Source: Parvibaculum sp.
GTDB lineage: Bacteria > Pseudomonadota > Alphaproteobacteria > Parvibaculales > Parvibaculaceae
Direction of reading: 5' to 3'
Assembly: GCA_019635965.1 (NCBI GenBank)
Contig: JAHBYK010000015.1
Coordinates: 1 to 41,517, forward strand
Length of the DNA: 41,517 nt
In this document: in pieces, positions 26,960 to 36,289 of the stretch
Position numbering within the stretch: the stretch's first letter is position 1
Layout of the letters: every line of letters starts with the position of its first letter
Translations under genes and position numbers: made by a program
The notes under the pieces: generated by a model
What the model was told of the DNA's origin: nothing
Databases searched by the model: none
Seen by the model: the letters and a program-made list of their open reading frames with translations, nothing else

Positions 26960-27973
26960 ATGCCGACAAAAGCGAAACGCTGGGTGCTGGCCTCGCGGCC
27001 GGAGGGAAAGCCGCGGGCGGAGAATTTCCGGCTGGAGGAGATCGAGCTGCCGGAGATCGGCGAGCATGAAATCCTGATCCGCACGGAACATCATTCGGTC
27101 GATCCCGGGATGCGCGGGCGGCTTTCCGGCGACAGCTATACGTCGGCGCTTCCTCTCGGCCAGACCATCGACAGCGCCATGGTGGGCGTGGTCGAGCAAT
27201 CGAGGAACGAGAAGTTCAAGCCGGGCGACCGCGTGACGGGCGGCTTCGGCTGGGTGACGCACGCGATTTCCAACGGGCGGGGCGTGCAGATCCTCCCGCC
27301 CGAGATGTATCACGGCAAGCTCCGCCCCACGGCGGCGATCGGCGTGCTCGGGATTCCGGGCCTCACCTCCTATTTCGGGCTGCTCGACCTTGGCAAGCCG
27401 AAAGAAGGCGACACGGTTCTGATTTCGTCGGCGGCGGGGCCTGTGGGCGCGACGGCCGGACAGATCGCCAGGATGAAGGGCTGCCGCGTTGTCGGCATCG
27501 CGGGCTCGAAAGAGAAATGCGACTATGTGAAGGGGCTCGGCTTCGACGCCTGCTTCTCCTATCGCGGCGCGGACCTGAAGGCCGCCATCAAGGAGCATTG
27601 CCCGGAAGGCGTCGACATTTATTTCGACAATGTGGGCGCGGAAATGCTCGACGCGGCGATCCTCAACATGAAGGAACATGGCCGCATCGTCGTGTCCGGT
27701 CAGGTCAGCGAATACAACCGCGCCGACGACGAGCTTGTCGGTATCCGCAATGTGACGCGGTTCATCACGCATCGCCTGCGGATGGAAGGCCTTGTCGTCT
27801 TCGACTATTTCAAGCAGTTCCGCGAGGCACAGGCCGAGATGGCCGGATGGATCCATGCGGGCAAGCTGCAATATACCGAAGACGTTTCGGAAGGCATCGA
27901 GGGATCGGCCGCCGCCTTCATCGGGCTCTTCGAAGGCGAGAATCTCGGGCGGCGGCTCATCAAGGTGAGCTAG
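26960..27973 (+). CDS. NADP-dependent oxidoreductase, zinc-independent MDR family
   Basis: This third MDR paralogue has 337 residues and motifs HHSVDPGMRGRLSGD, IPGLTSYFGLLDLGKP, SSAAGPVGATAGQIAR and DIYFDNVGAEMLDAA. GGGAGGAAG before ATG 26960 sets the start. It lies downstream of the 25855 gene and is probably co-transcribed. The stop overlaps by 4 bases the stop of the convergent outer-membrane protein gene. The paralogues are divergent enough that they probably act on different carbonyl-alkene substrates. Confidence 0.9.
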   Translation: MPTKAKRWVLASRPEGKPRAENFRLEEIELPEIGEHEILIRTEHHSVDPGMRGRLSGDSYTSALPLGQTIDSAMVGVVEQSRNEKFKPGDRVTGGFGWVTHAISNGRGVQILPPEMYHGKLRPTAAIGVLGIPGLTSYFGLLDLGKPKEGDTVLISSAAGPVGATAGQIARMKGCRVVGIAGSKEKCDYVKGLGFDACFSYRGADLKAAIKEHCPEGVDIYFDNVGAEMLDAAILNMKEHGRIVVSGQVSEYNRADDELVGIRNVTRFITHRLRMEGLVVFDYFKQFREAQAEMAGWIHAGKLQYTEDVSEGIEGSAAAFIGLFEGENLGRRLIKVS

Positions 27974-28596
27974 AAATCGTAGCGAAGGCCGAGCGTCAGG
28001 AAGTTCGAGGCATCGGTCACGCCGTTGAAGAGGCCGAAAACACCGGAGCGGTGTTGCAGCCGCGTGACGAGCGACACATCGGGATAGGACGGCAGCGCGA
28101 AGGTCGCCTGCAGGTTGAACTGGTTGAGCGTGCGCGAGCGGCTGCCATCCGGCTGGCGCTCAAGCTGCGGAAATTCGGTCGTGTAGGATGGCCCGAGGCC
28201 GACGGCCGCCGTCGTCGAGAGATAGTCATTCCACGGAAACTCGTGCCAGCGCGCATAGATCGCGGCGCCGATCTCGTGATAGGTCTCGCGCCCATAATGG
28301 CGCGCATACATGATCTCGCCCTCGAAGCTCAGCGACTGGCCATACCAGCCGAGCAGCCGCGACGCGGTGGCGCCGACAACATGGTCGGTCGAGCCTTCGA
28401 CATCGAAGAAATTTTCGATGATGGTGCTGAAATTGTTTTCCGTTCCCTCGCCCATGAACACGGTGACGGCGTGACGCTTGCCGTCCTTGTCGGGCGCGCG
28501 CCAATTCGACGCTTCGGCCGGAACGGCGATGAGGCCGCCGACGAACAGCGCGGCCGCCGCCATACGCAGGGACGAGAAATGGAATTTCGGGCTCAC
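27970..28596 (-). CDS. predicted outer-membrane beta-barrel protein
   Basis: The start is probably GTG at 28596, with AAGGAG five to six bases upstream; this gives 208 residues with a signal peptide ending PAEA-SNW near residue 30. The mature part is rich in alternating aromatic and polar strands (SLSFEGEIMYARHYG, LQATFALPSYPDVSLV) and ends in LGLRYDF, the terminal Phe typical of BamA-recognised barrels. I do not recognise a specific family; acyloxyacyl-hydrolase/PagL-like or OmpW-size barrels are comparable. A longer frame upstream to 28692 would run through the terminator of the next gene and is unlikely. Confidence 0.65.
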   Translation of the reverse strand: MSPKFHFSSLRMAAAALFVGGLIAVPAEASNWRAPDKDGKRHAVTVFMGEGTENNFSTIIENFFDVEGSTDHVVGATASRLLGWYGQSLSFEGEIMYARHYGRETYHEIGAAIYARWHEFPWNDYLSTTAAVGLGPSYTTEFPQLERQPDGSRSRTLNQFNLQATFALPSYPDVSLVTRLQHRSGVFGLFNGVTDASNFLTLGLRYDF

Positions 28597-28657
28597 GGGC
28601 GCTCCTTCTGCCTGTAATTGTCCCCCGCCCCTTTTAACGATTCCACGGCCATTATGC

Positions 28658-28689
28658 AAAAAGGCCCGGCGTTTCCGCCGGGCCTTTTT
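28658..28689. terminator. bidirectional rho-independent terminator
   Basis: GGCCCGGC (28663-28670) and GCCGGGCC (28677-28684) form a perfect 8-bp stem with a 6-base loop, flanked by AAAAA and TTTTT. It lies 22 bp beyond the stop of the DAHP synthase gene and ends that reverse-strand transcript. Confidence 0.9.
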
Positions 28690-28710
28690 CACTTCATCCG
28701 TGAACCGATC

Positions 28711-30102
28711 TTACCAGGCGCCGAGGGCGACCTGCTGTTCGCGGCGGGCCTCCGCCCGCTCCTTCTTCAGCCCTTCGGCGATGAGGAAGGCGAGTTCGAG
28801 CGACTGGCTCGCATTGAGGCGCGGATCGCAATGCGTGTGATAACGGTCGGCGAGATCGGTTTCCGAAATCGCCTGCGCGCCGCCGATACATTCGGTGACA
28901 TTCTGGCCCGTCATCTCGAAATGGACGCCGCCCGCATGTGTGCCTTCGGCACGATGCACGGCCATGAAGGCCTGCACTTCAGCGAGGATGCGATCCACCG
29001 GCCGCGTCTTGTAGCCGGACGATGCCTTGATCGTGTTGCCATGCATCGGGTCGCAGGACCAGACAACCTTCTTGCCTTCGCGCTCAATGACGCGAATGAG
29101 CTGCGGCAGATGCTTTTCGACATTCTCGGCGCCGAAGCGGCAGATCAGCGTGAGACGGCCCGGCTCGTTCTTCGGATTGAGGATGTCCGTCAGGCGGATC
29201 AGCTCTTCCGGGTCGAGCGAGGGACCGCACTTCATGCCGATCGGGTTCTTGATGCCGCGCATGTATTCGACATGCGCGTGATCGGGCTGGCGCGTACGGT
29301 CGCCGATCCAGAGCATATGGGCGGAGGTGTCGTACCACTCGCCCGTGGTCGAATCGATGCGCGTCATCGCCTGCTCGTAGCCAAGCAGCAGCGCCTCATG
29401 GCTGGTGTAGAACTCCGTCGTATGAAGCTGAGGCTGCGACGCACCGTCGATGCCGCAGGCGCGCATGAAATCGAGCGCCTCGGTGATGCGGTTCGCAAGC
29501 TCCTCATAGCGCGCACCTTCCGCGCTGTCGGCGACGAAGCCGAGATTCCAGCGATGCACGAAATCGAGGTCGGCATAACCGCCCTGCGCAAAAGCACGAA
29601 TGAGGTTCAGCGTCGAGGCCGACTGCGAATAGGCGCGCAGCAGGCGCTCGGGGTCCGGCACGCGGGCCTTCTCGTCGAATTCGATACCGTTGATGTTGTC
29701 GCCGAGATAGGACGGCAGCGTGATTTCGCCGATCGTCTCGGTGGGCGAGGACCGCGGCTTCGCAAACTGGCCAGCAATGCGGCCGACCTTGACCACCGGC
29801 GAGGCGGCAGCAAAGGTCAGCACCACCGCCATCTGCAGCAGCACGCGGAAAGTGTCGCGGATATTGTCGGCGGAAAATTCGGCGAAGCTCTCGGCGCAAT
29901 CGCCGCCCTGAAGCAGGAAAGCACGGCCCTCGCAGACCTCTGCGAGATCTGCCTTGAGCTTGCGGGCCTCACCTGCAAACACGAGCGGCGGATAGGAGCG
30001 CAGCCGCGCTTCAACGGCGGCCAGTGCCGCCTCATCCGGGTAGGCCGGGAGATGCTTCGCGGGCTTTGCGCGCCAGCTCTCCGGTTTCCAAGTCTCCGCC
30101 AT
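28711..30102 (-). CDS. 3-deoxy-7-phosphoheptulonate synthase, class II
   Basis: The 463-residue enzyme condenses phosphoenolpyruvate and erythrose 4-phosphate, the first step of the shikimate pathway. It is of the plant-like class II (AroA-II) type: [11 protein letters not shown] near residue 70, [11 protein letters not shown] near 120, [19 protein letters not shown], and the late CDPMHGNT and [15 protein letters not shown] metal- and substrate-binding segments. ATG 30102 ([10 protein letters not shown]) has GGAG eight bases upstream and is preferred to ATG 30123. It is a single gene with a strong terminator. Inverted repeats lie upstream at 30167-30227. Confidence 0.95.
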   Translation of the reverse strand: MAETWKPESWRAKPAKHLPAYPDEAALAAVEARLRSYPPLVFAGEARKLKADLAEVCEGRAFLLQGGDCAESFAEFSADNIRDTFRVLLQMAVVLTFAAASPVVKVGRIAGQFAKPRSSPTETIGEITLPSYLGDNINGIEFDEKARVPDPERLLRAYSQSASTLNLIRAFAQGGYADLDFVHRWNLGFVADSAEGARYEELANRITEALDFMRACGIDGASQPQLHTTEFYTSHEALLLGYEQAMTRIDSTTGEWYDTSAHMLWIGDRTRQPDHAHVEYMRGIKNPIGMKCGPSLDPEELIRLTDILNPKNEPGRLTLICRFGAENVEKHLPQLIRVIEREGKKVVWSCDPMHGNTIKASSGYKTRPVDRILAEVQAFMAVHRAEGTHAGGVHFEMTGQNVTECIGGAQAISETDLADRYHTHCDPRLNASQSLELAFLIAEGLKKERAEARREQQVALGAW

Positions 30103-30166
30103 CGTCTTCTCTCCGAAACGCAAGGAAAGGCCGCGGACCCCGCCCTGTCTGGCGGCAGCCCCGCAA

Positions 30167-30227
30167 CCTTCATATGGAAGGCGGATATATAGTCCACAAG
30201 GGCTCTAAAGGGAAGCCTAAGCCCTTG
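30167..30227 (-). promoter_or_regulatory. possible promoter/operator of the DAHP synthase gene
   Basis: The reverse strand has a TATATA -10-like sequence at about 30192-30185. Around it lie two inverted repeats: CCTTC/GAAGG (30167-30181) and the perfect CAAGGGCT/AGCCCTTG (30197-30204 and 30220-30227), which would cover the -35 region. No regulator is identified. Confidence 0.3.
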
Positions 30228-30267
30228 ATCCGGCTCAAATTCGCGGGAATCTGGGTTAATCCGGGGC

Positions 30268-31638
30268 CTAGGCGGCGGGGGGCCGCCACTTGTCGCGCAG
30301 GGTGACAAGCTCCTCCGCCGCCGTGGGATGGACGGCGATGGTTGCGTCGAACTGCGCCTTGGTGGCGCCCATCGTGACCGCGATGCCGACTGCCTGGATG
30401 AGCTCGCCGGAGCCCGGCCCCATCAGATGGACGCCGAGCACCCTGTCCGACTGCGCATCGACCACGAGCTTCATGAAGGTCCGTTCCTGGGAGCCGGACA
30501 GCGTGTTCTTCATGGCGCGGAAGCTGGTCTTGTAGAGGTCGATCTCCGGGTGGCGGGCGCGGGCGAGCGCCTCGGTGAGACCTACCGTGCCAAGCTCCGG
30601 CTGCGAAAAGACGGCGGTCGGGATGATCGAATGATCGACCTTCACCTTCCGGCCGCCATAGACGGTATCGGCAAAGGCGTGACCCTCGCGGATCGCCACC
30701 GGCGTCAGGTTTGCGCGGCCGGTCACGTCGCCAACGGCATAGATGGAGGGAACGGATGTCTGCGAATATTCATCCACGATCACCTCGCCGTTCTTGCCGA
30801 GCTTCACGCCGGCGGCTTCGAGGCCGAGCCCCTTCGTGTTCGGCACGCGGCCCGTCGCATACATCACGGCATCGGTCTTGATGACGTCGCCATTGGTCAA
30901 TGTCAGGTGAAGTTCGCCGTCCTTCTTCCCGATGGCCTTGATGTCGGCGTCCATCCTGAGATCGACACCCTTCTTCGACATTTCTTCGGCGAGAAGCGTC
31001 CGCAGATCGTCATCGAAGCCGCGCATGAAGAGCGGCCCGCGATAGAGCTGCATGGTCCTGGCGCCGAGCCCGTTGAAGATGCCGGCAAACTCGACGGCGA
31101 TGTAGCCGCCGCCAACGACCACCACACGCCCCGGCAGTTCTTCGAGGTGGAATGCCTCATTGGAGGTGATCGCATGTTCGATGCCGGGGATCTCCGGCAG
31201 GAAGGGCGTCGCGCCGACCGCGATCAGGATACGCTCGGCGGTGACTTCCCTGCCCGTCGCCTCAAGGCGCACCTTGTGCGCATCGACGACCGTCGCACGG
31301 CTCTCGATGATCTCGACGCCGGCATTCTGCAGGTTGCGAATATAGATGCCGTTGAGACGGTCTATTTCCTTGTCCTTGTTTCCGATGAGCGTCTTCCAGT
31401 CGAAGCGCGCGCCTTCGACCGTCCAGCCAAAACCTGCCGCATCCTCGAATTCATCCGCGAAATGGCTTGCATAGACGAAAAGTTTTTTCGGCACGCAGCC
31501 GCGAATGACGCAGGTTCCGCCGACGCGATATTCCTCGGCGACGGCAACACGCGCGCCGTAATTCGCCGCGATGCGCGCCGCGCGCACACCGCCCGAGCCA
31601 GCGCCGATGACAAAGAGATCGTAGTCGTATTTGGTCAT
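30268..31638 (-). CDS. gor: glutathione-disulfide reductase
   Basis: The 456-residue flavoprotein reduces GSSG with NADPH. It has the FAD-binding GAGSGGVRAAR, the redox disulfide GGTCVIRGCVPKK (C43, C48), the NADPH-binding GGGYIAVEFAGIF with LYRG following, the FAD-contact YAVGDVTGR, and the catalytic HPTAAEE (H437, E442) near the C-terminus. The CVIRGC form fits the plant/alphaproteobacterial type (TIGR01424). GGAAGAG precedes ATG 31638. A palindromic repeat separates it from rpiA, so it probably has its own promoter. Confidence 0.95.
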   Translation of the reverse strand: MTKYDYDLFVIGAGSGGVRAARIAANYGARVAVAEEYRVGGTCVIRGCVPKKLFVYASHFADEFEDAAGFGWTVEGARFDWKTLIGNKDKEIDRLNGIYIRNLQNAGVEIIESRATVVDAHKVRLEATGREVTAERILIAVGATPFLPEIPGIEHAITSNEAFHLEELPGRVVVVGGGYIAVEFAGIFNGLGARTMQLYRGPLFMRGFDDDLRTLLAEEMSKKGVDLRMDADIKAIGKKDGELHLTLTNGDVIKTDAVMYATGRVPNTKGLGLEAAGVKLGKNGEVIVDEYSQTSVPSIYAVGDVTGRANLTPVAIREGHAFADTVYGGRKVKVDHSIIPTAVFSQPELGTVGLTEALARARHPEIDLYKTSFRAMKNTLSGSQERTFMKLVVDAQSDRVLGVHLMGPGSGELIQAVGIAVTMGATKAQFDATIAVHPTAAEELVTLRDKWRPPAA

Positions 31639-31663
31639 GGCGACTCTTCCGCTTTATCTAAAT

Positions 31664-31750
31664 CGTCATTGCCGGACTTGATCCGGCAATCCAGGAGCCG
31701 CACACACCGGATCTGCGGCTCTGGACCCCCGGATCAAGCCGGGGGTGACA
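31664..31750. repeat. palindromic intergenic repeat with terminal inverted repeats
   Basis: About 87 bp lie between rpiA and gor. The ends, GTCATTGCCGGACTTGATCC (from 31665) and CCGGATCAAGCCGGGGGTGA (31729-31748), are near-complementary over about 21 bases. Each half also folds on itself (ATTGCCGGA/TCCGGCAAT), and a central AGCCGC/GCGGCT stem lies between. This is the familiar alphaproteobacterial REP/MITE-like repeat; copies are expected throughout the genome. Confidence 0.8.
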
Positions 31751-31765
31751 ACAATGAATGTGTTG

Positions 31766-32464
31766 TCACTTCTTTTCGATGATATCGGTGCCCGAGGGCG
31801 TTCCGACAATGGCGATTGTGGCGATGCCGACGAACAATCCATTGTCCACGACGCCGGGAATACGATTGAGTGCCGGGGCGAGCGCATCGGCATCCGGGAT
31901 CTCGCCGAAGGCGCAGTCGTAGATGAAGTTGCCATTGTCGGTGAAGAAGGGTTCGCCATATTCGTCCGCGCGGCGCGACATCCTGCCGGTGCAGCCGAGC
32001 GCGCCTGCCACTTCCGCGATCTTGCGCGCGGTGACGGAAGCACCGAAGGGCACCACTTCGACCGGCAGCGGAAATGCGCCGAGCCGTTTCACGACTTTCG
32101 AGGCATCGGCAATCACGATCATGCGGCTCGAAGCGGTCGCCACGATCTTTTCGCGCAGCAGCGCGCCGCCGCCGCCCTTGATGAGCCGCAGCTCGAGATC
32201 GAGTTCATCGGCACCATCGACCGTCACGTCGAGATGCGGCGTGTCGTCGAGATTTGAGAGCGGAATTTGCAGGCTTTCGGCAAGTTTCGCCGTGCGCCCG
32301 GATGTCGGCACGCCGATGATTTCGAGCCCCTGCTTCACCCTTTCGCCCAGCGCGCGGACGAAATGTTCGGCCGTGGAACCTGTGCCGAGGCCAAGCTTCA
32401 TGCCGGGCTTCACGAAATCGAGCGCGCGAATGGCTGCCGCCTTTTTCTGCTCGTCAGCATTCAT
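31766..32464 (-). CDS. rpiA: ribose-5-phosphate isomerase A
   Basis: The 232-residue cytosolic enzyme interconverts ribose 5-phosphate and ribulose 5-phosphate. Signature motifs are GLGTGST (25-31), TVDGADELD with the catalytic acidic residues, and [14 protein letters not shown]. The length is normal. Its ATG lies 3 bp after the succinate-semialdehyde dehydrogenase stop, so the two form an operon; the functional link between them is not obvious. Confidence 0.95.
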   Translation of the reverse strand: MNADEQKKAAAIRALDFVKPGMKLGLGTGSTAEHFVRALGERVKQGLEIIGVPTSGRTAKLAESLQIPLSNLDDTPHLDVTVDGADELDLELRLIKGGGGALLREKIVATASSRMIVIADASKVVKRLGAFPLPVEVVPFGASVTARKIAEVAGALGCTGRMSRRADEYGEPFFTDNGNFIYDCAFGEIPDADALAPALNRIPGVVDNGLFVGIATIAIVGTPSGTDIIEKK

Positions 32465-32467
32465 CGC

Positions 32468-33928
32468 TCAAAGCCCTGCCATCGCCACATATTTCACTTC
32501 GAGAAATTCCTCGATGCCCCAGGGCCCGCCTTCGCGGCCGAGGCCGGATTCCTTCAGGCCGCCGAAAGGCGCGACTTCCGTCGAGATGAGGCCAGCATTG
32601 ACGCCGACAAGGCCGTATTCGAGGGCTTCGGCCACGCGCCAGACGCGGCCGATGTCGCGGCTGTAGAAATAGGAGGCGAGTCCGAAGGGCGTATCGTTCG
32701 CAAGCGCGATCGCTTCCTCGTCCGTCTCGAAACGGAAGACGGGCGCGAGCGGCCCGAATGTTTCCTCGCGCGAGGCTTTCATTTCCGGCTTCATGCCGGT
32801 GATGACCGTCGGCTCGAAGAAGGAACCGCCCTTTGCGTGGCGCTTGCCGCCGGTCGTCACCTTCGCGCCGCCCGCCAGCGCATCGGCAATATGTTCCTCG
32901 ACCTTTTCAACGGCGGCCATGTCGATCAGCGGGCCTTGCGCGACACCATCCTCGAAGCCGGAACCGACCTTCAAGGACGCGACCCTGGCGGTGAGCTTTT
33001 CCACGAAGGCATCATGCACCCTGGCCTGCACGAGGAAACGGTTGGTGCAGATGCAGGTCTGGCCGGTGTTGCGGTATTTCGAGGCAACCGCGCCTTCGAC
33101 CGCGGCGTCGATGTCGGCATCGTCGAACACGATGAAGGGCGCATTGCCGCCCAGTTCCAGCGCAACCTTTTTCACGGTGGAGGCCGATTGCGCCATCAGC
33201 TCCTTGCCGATTTCGGTGGAGCCGGTGAAGGTGACCTTGCGGACGAGCGGGTTCGACGTCATCTCGCCGCCGATGGCGCCGGCCTTGCCCGTGACGACGC
33301 TGATGAGCCCCGCAGGGAGACCCGCGCGCGCGCCAAGCTCGGCAAGGGCGAAGGCAGAAAGCGGCGTCGCGGTCGCCGGCTTCACCACCATCGAGCAGCC
33401 GGCGGCAAGCGCGGGGCCGGCCTTGCGCGTGATCATCGCCGCCGGGAAATTCCAGGGCGTGATGGCGGCGCAAACGCCGATCGGCTGTTTCAGGACGACG
33501 ATGCGGCGGTCATTCGTGGGGGCCGGCACGATGGAGCCATAGATGCGCTTTGCTTCTTCCGCATAGAACTCGACGAAAGAGGCGGCATAGGCGATTTCGC
33601 CTTTGGCTTCGGCGAGCGGCTTGCCCTGCTCGGCGGTCAGGATCGCGGCGAGATCGTCCTGATTTTCCATCATCAGATCGAACCAGCGGCGCAGCACGGC
33701 TGCGCGCTCCTTTGCCGGCCGCGCCGACCATGACTTCTGCGCCTTGTGCGCGGCCTCGATCGCCTCGCGCGTTTCCTTCACGCCGAGCGAGGGAACGGTT
33801 GCGATCACCTCGCCTGTCGCCGGATCGGTGACGCCGATCTGCGGCGCATCGCCGCCCACCCATTCGCCGCCGATGAAACACCGGGTTTTCAGCAGGGATT
33901 TGTCCTTGAGGCGGCTGGCAAGGGTCAT
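32468..33928 (-). CDS. gabD: NAD(P)-dependent succinate-semialdehyde dehydrogenase
   Basis: The 486-residue aldehyde dehydrogenase is of the GabD type and oxidises succinate semialdehyde to succinate. Visible are ITPWNFP, FTGSTEIGKEL in the cofactor fold, the general base E258 (LELGGNAPF) and the catalytic C292 in GQTCICTNRF, whose second nearby cysteine (C294) is also found in GabD enzymes and can form a redox switch. AGGA lies before ATG 33928. It is the first gene of the gabD-rpiA operon and diverges from the peptidase-like gene across 166 bp. Confidence 0.9.
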   Translation of the reverse strand: MTLASRLKDKSLLKTRCFIGGEWVGGDAPQIGVTDPATGEVIATVPSLGVKETREAIEAAHKAQKSWSARPAKERAAVLRRWFDLMMENQDDLAAILTAEQGKPLAEAKGEIAYAASFVEFYAEEAKRIYGSIVPAPTNDRRIVVLKQPIGVCAAITPWNFPAAMITRKAGPALAAGCSMVVKPATATPLSAFALAELGARAGLPAGLISVVTGKAGAIGGEMTSNPLVRKVTFTGSTEIGKELMAQSASTVKKVALELGGNAPFIVFDDADIDAAVEGAVASKYRNTGQTCICTNRFLVQARVHDAFVEKLTARVASLKVGSGFEDGVAQGPLIDMAAVEKVEEHIADALAGGAKVTTGGKRHAKGGSFFEPTVITGMKPEMKASREETFGPLAPVFRFETDEEAIALANDTPFGLASYFYSRDIGRVWRVAEALEYGLVGVNAGLISTEVAPFGGLKESGLGREGGPWGIEEFLEVKYVAMAGL

Positions 33929-34094
33929 GAAAATTCCTGAATTCCGGCGGCTCCGGCGGGCTTTCTTGCGTTTGCCCGCCTCCCCGCGTCATATAGACAA
34001 AGATGTGCACAGAGGCGGCCCGGGAATGGGCCCTGACCCTTGTTAGCATTTCGCGGCAGGTGCCGGAAAGGCCCCGAAAGGACATTGAACGGCC

Positions 34095-35237
34095 ATGAAG
34101 GCGAGTGCATATTTTTCAGAGACTTACGAGGAAGCGCGCAGGCGTTTTCTCAACGCGGCCGATGCCGCGGGTGCGCGTCTCGAATCATACGAGAACCGCC
34201 ATGCGCATGGCCCCGGCGGGATGCGCCTGTTCATGGACACGGCCTGGTTCGGACCGGCCAATGCGGAGACAGTGCTCCTCAATGTGAGCGGCACCCATGG
34301 CGCAGAAGGCTATGGCGGATCGGCGGCGCAGACGGCATGGATCACCGAGATGGGCCCGGCCGCGCTGCCGCATGGTGTGGCCATGCTGATGATCCATGCG
34401 GCCAATCCCTTCGGTTTTGCCTGGGGGCTGCGCGGCACCGAGAACAATGTCGATCTCAACCGCAACTTCCTCGACCACAGCAAGCCGCATCCCGAAAACG
34501 CGCTCTATGACGAGCTGCACAAGATCCTCTGCCCCAGATCGATGAGCGAGGATGCGATCCAGAAAATGCTCGCGGCCGGTGCGCGCTTCGTCGAGAAGCA
34601 CGGCCAATGGGCGCTCGAGGATGCCATCAGCCGCGGGCAGTACACGCATCCCGACGGCTATCATTTCGGTGGTACGGCGCCCGAATGGTCGAATACGACG
34701 CTTGGCGGCATCGTCGCGCGCGAGCTTCGCCATGCGCATCGCGTCGGCTTTGTCGACTGGCATTCGGGGCCGGTGGGCGACGGCGAGCTCATCCATCTCT
34801 GCTATTCGGAACCCGGCAGCGCCGCCTTCAACCGCGCCGCAAGCTGGTGGGGCCGCGAGGCGCTCGATCCCAAGGTGGTGGACGCGATGTGGGGCTCGAA
34901 GCGGCCGACGCGGCGCGGCACCATGTTCTGGGGCATCGAGGAAATGCTGACCCCGCAGGCGCAGTTCAGCGGCGGCGTCATCGAATTCCGCTCGGCGCGG
35001 GCAAAGAACGATGCGGCAAAGGCGATGCGCGTGCCGATGCTGGAACGCTGGCTCCGCTTCATCGGCGGCTTCGACGCGCCCGAGGCACCGCGCTATTTCG
35101 AGGAAATCCGCGAAGACTATGCGCCGCGCCGCGAAAGCTGGCGGGAGAACGTGATCGCAAACGGGCTTGCCTGCTACGAAACCACGCTCAAGGGCCTTGC
35201 CGAGTGGTCGCGCGAGGGGCTGAAGGCGGCGGACTGA
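34095..35237 (+). CDS. DUF2817 / M14-like metallopeptidase-family protein
   Basis: The 380-residue soluble protein has no signal peptide. It keeps the zinc ligands of the carboxypeptidase-like M14 fold: GTHGAEG (H68 and E71) and a later histidine in FVDWHSG (H223), plus VDLNRNF (R123) in the substrate-binding position. This is the pattern of the DUF2817 family, related to succinylglutamate desuccinylase/aspartoacylase and M14 peptidases. The natural substrate is unknown. It lies 64 bp upstream of the phosphatase gene and is probably co-transcribed with it. Confidence 0.85.
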   Translation: MKASAYFSETYEEARRRFLNAADAAGARLESYENRHAHGPGGMRLFMDTAWFGPANAETVLLNVSGTHGAEGYGGSAAQTAWITEMGPAALPHGVAMLMIHAANPFGFAWGLRGTENNVDLNRNFLDHSKPHPENALYDELHKILCPRSMSEDAIQKMLAAGARFVEKHGQWALEDAISRGQYTHPDGYHFGGTAPEWSNTTLGGIVARELRHAHRVGFVDWHSGPVGDGELIHLCYSEPGSAAFNRAASWWGREALDPKVVDAMWGSKRPTRRGTMFWGIEEMLTPQAQFSGGVIEFRSARAKNDAAKAMRVPMLERWLRFIGGFDAPEAPRYFEEIREDYAPRRESWRENVIANGLACYETTLKGLAEWSREGLKAAD

Positions 35238-35301
35238 GGCCAGGCTTGCGCGCCGCCGGGCGCCATGCGAGAGAGGGCCGACCACAACGCAGCGCACGAA
35301 C

Positions 35302-35982
35302 ATGCCCCGCCCCACCCTGCTCTTCGATCTCGACGGAACGCTTGCCGACACGGCGGCCGATCTCTGCGAGACACTGAACGTCATTCTGGAACTCCACGGG
35401 CGCGAGCGCGTGCCGAATGAGCGTGTGCGCCATCTCGTCGGCGGCGGCGCGCGGGTATTGCTCGAGCGGGGCTTCAGGGAAACGGGGGCGCCCGCCAGCG
35501 AGGCGCTGCTCGACCGGAGCCTGCATGAATTTCTCGACTATTACGGCCGGCATATCGCCGACCACACGCGGCTCTGGCCGGGCGTGCGCGACCAGCTCGA
35601 CATGCTGGCGGAGCGCGGCGCGCTGATGGCCGTCTGCACCAACAAGGTGGAAGACCTGTCGCGGAAACTCCTCGAAATGCTGTCGATCGACCATTATTTC
35701 CCGGTGGTGATCGGCGGCGACACATTGCCCGTGAAGAAGCCGGACCCCGAGCATCTTTTCGAGGCGATCCGCAGGCTGGGCGGCGAGAACGCCCATTCCG
35801 TGATGGTGGGCGACAGCGAGACCGATGTGCATGCCGCGAAGAACGCGAAGCTGCCCTCGATCTGCGTCACTTTCGGATATACCCGCATTCCCGTTGCCGA
35901 ACTTGGCGCGGAGGCGACCATCGACCATTTCGACGAGTTTCCGGCGGCGCTGGCGAGGCTCCTTCCCGCCCATTTCGGCTGA
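35302..35982 (+). CDS. gph: phosphoglycolate phosphatase-like HAD hydrolase
   Basis: The 226-residue HAD-IA hydrolase has motif I FDLDGTLADT (nucleophile D9, acid D11), a helical cap domain (about 15-85), motif II VCTNK, the motif III lysine in PVKKPDP and motif IV MVGDSETD. The overall pattern and size fit Gph, which dephosphorylates 2-phosphoglycolate arising from DNA repair or Rubisco side reactions; other small HAD substrates cannot be excluded. tRNA-Val follows after 72 bp. Confidence 0.85.
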   Translation: MPRPTLLFDLDGTLADTAADLCETLNVILELHGRERVPNERVRHLVGGGARVLLERGFRETGAPASEALLDRSLHEFLDYYGRHIADHTRLWPGVRDQLDMLAERGALMAVCTNKVEDLSRKLLEMLSIDHYFPVVIGGDTLPVKKPDPEHLFEAIRRLGGENAHSVMVGDSETDVHAAKNAKLPSICVTFGYTRIPVAELGAEATIDHFDEFPAALARLLPAHFG

Positions 35983-36054
35983 CAGGCGCTTGACTTGGCG
36001 TGGGCCTCAAGCCTATAGACGGGCTCCCTCGACCGAGGATGCGCAAGGCGCAGC

Positions 36055-36130
36055 GGACGGTTAGCTCAGTTGGTAGAGCACTGTGTTCACATCGCAGGGG
36101 TCACTGGTTCGAGTCCAGTACCGTCCACCA
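36055..36130 (+). tRNA. tRNA-Val (anticodon CAC)
   Basis: The 76-base cloverleaf has acceptor stem GGACGGT/ACCGTCC, D arm GCTC-AGTTGGTA-GAGC, anticodon stem CTGTG/CGCAG with loop TTCACAT (anticodon CAC at 36088-36090), a 5-base variable loop, T arm ACTGG-TTCGAGT-CCAGT, discriminator A and an encoded CCA. It reads GUG codons. No duplicate of its 3' end is seen nearby, so there is no sign of integration here. Confidence 0.97.
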
Positions 36131-36289
36131 TTTTCATCAATGAAATCAAATACTTGCCTTCCAAGACGAAAGCCGGCGCGGATATTTGGCGCGGTGCAGG
36201 CTTATCGTTAATTGGTCATGAAACCCTGCTCCTCTAGACTTCCGTGAGGGTGGCGGGACTGCCCGGACGGGCATCGGGTGCGGCGGGCC

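Noticed and set aside
28597..28692. N-terminal extension of the outer-membrane protein to 28692
   Set aside because: It would be translated through a strong terminator hairpin and would bury the signal peptide; the GTG with AAGGAG at 28596 fits better.
36111..36130. 3' end of tRNA-Val as an integration (att) site
   Set aside because: No second copy of the tRNA end and no integrase or foreign genes in the window.
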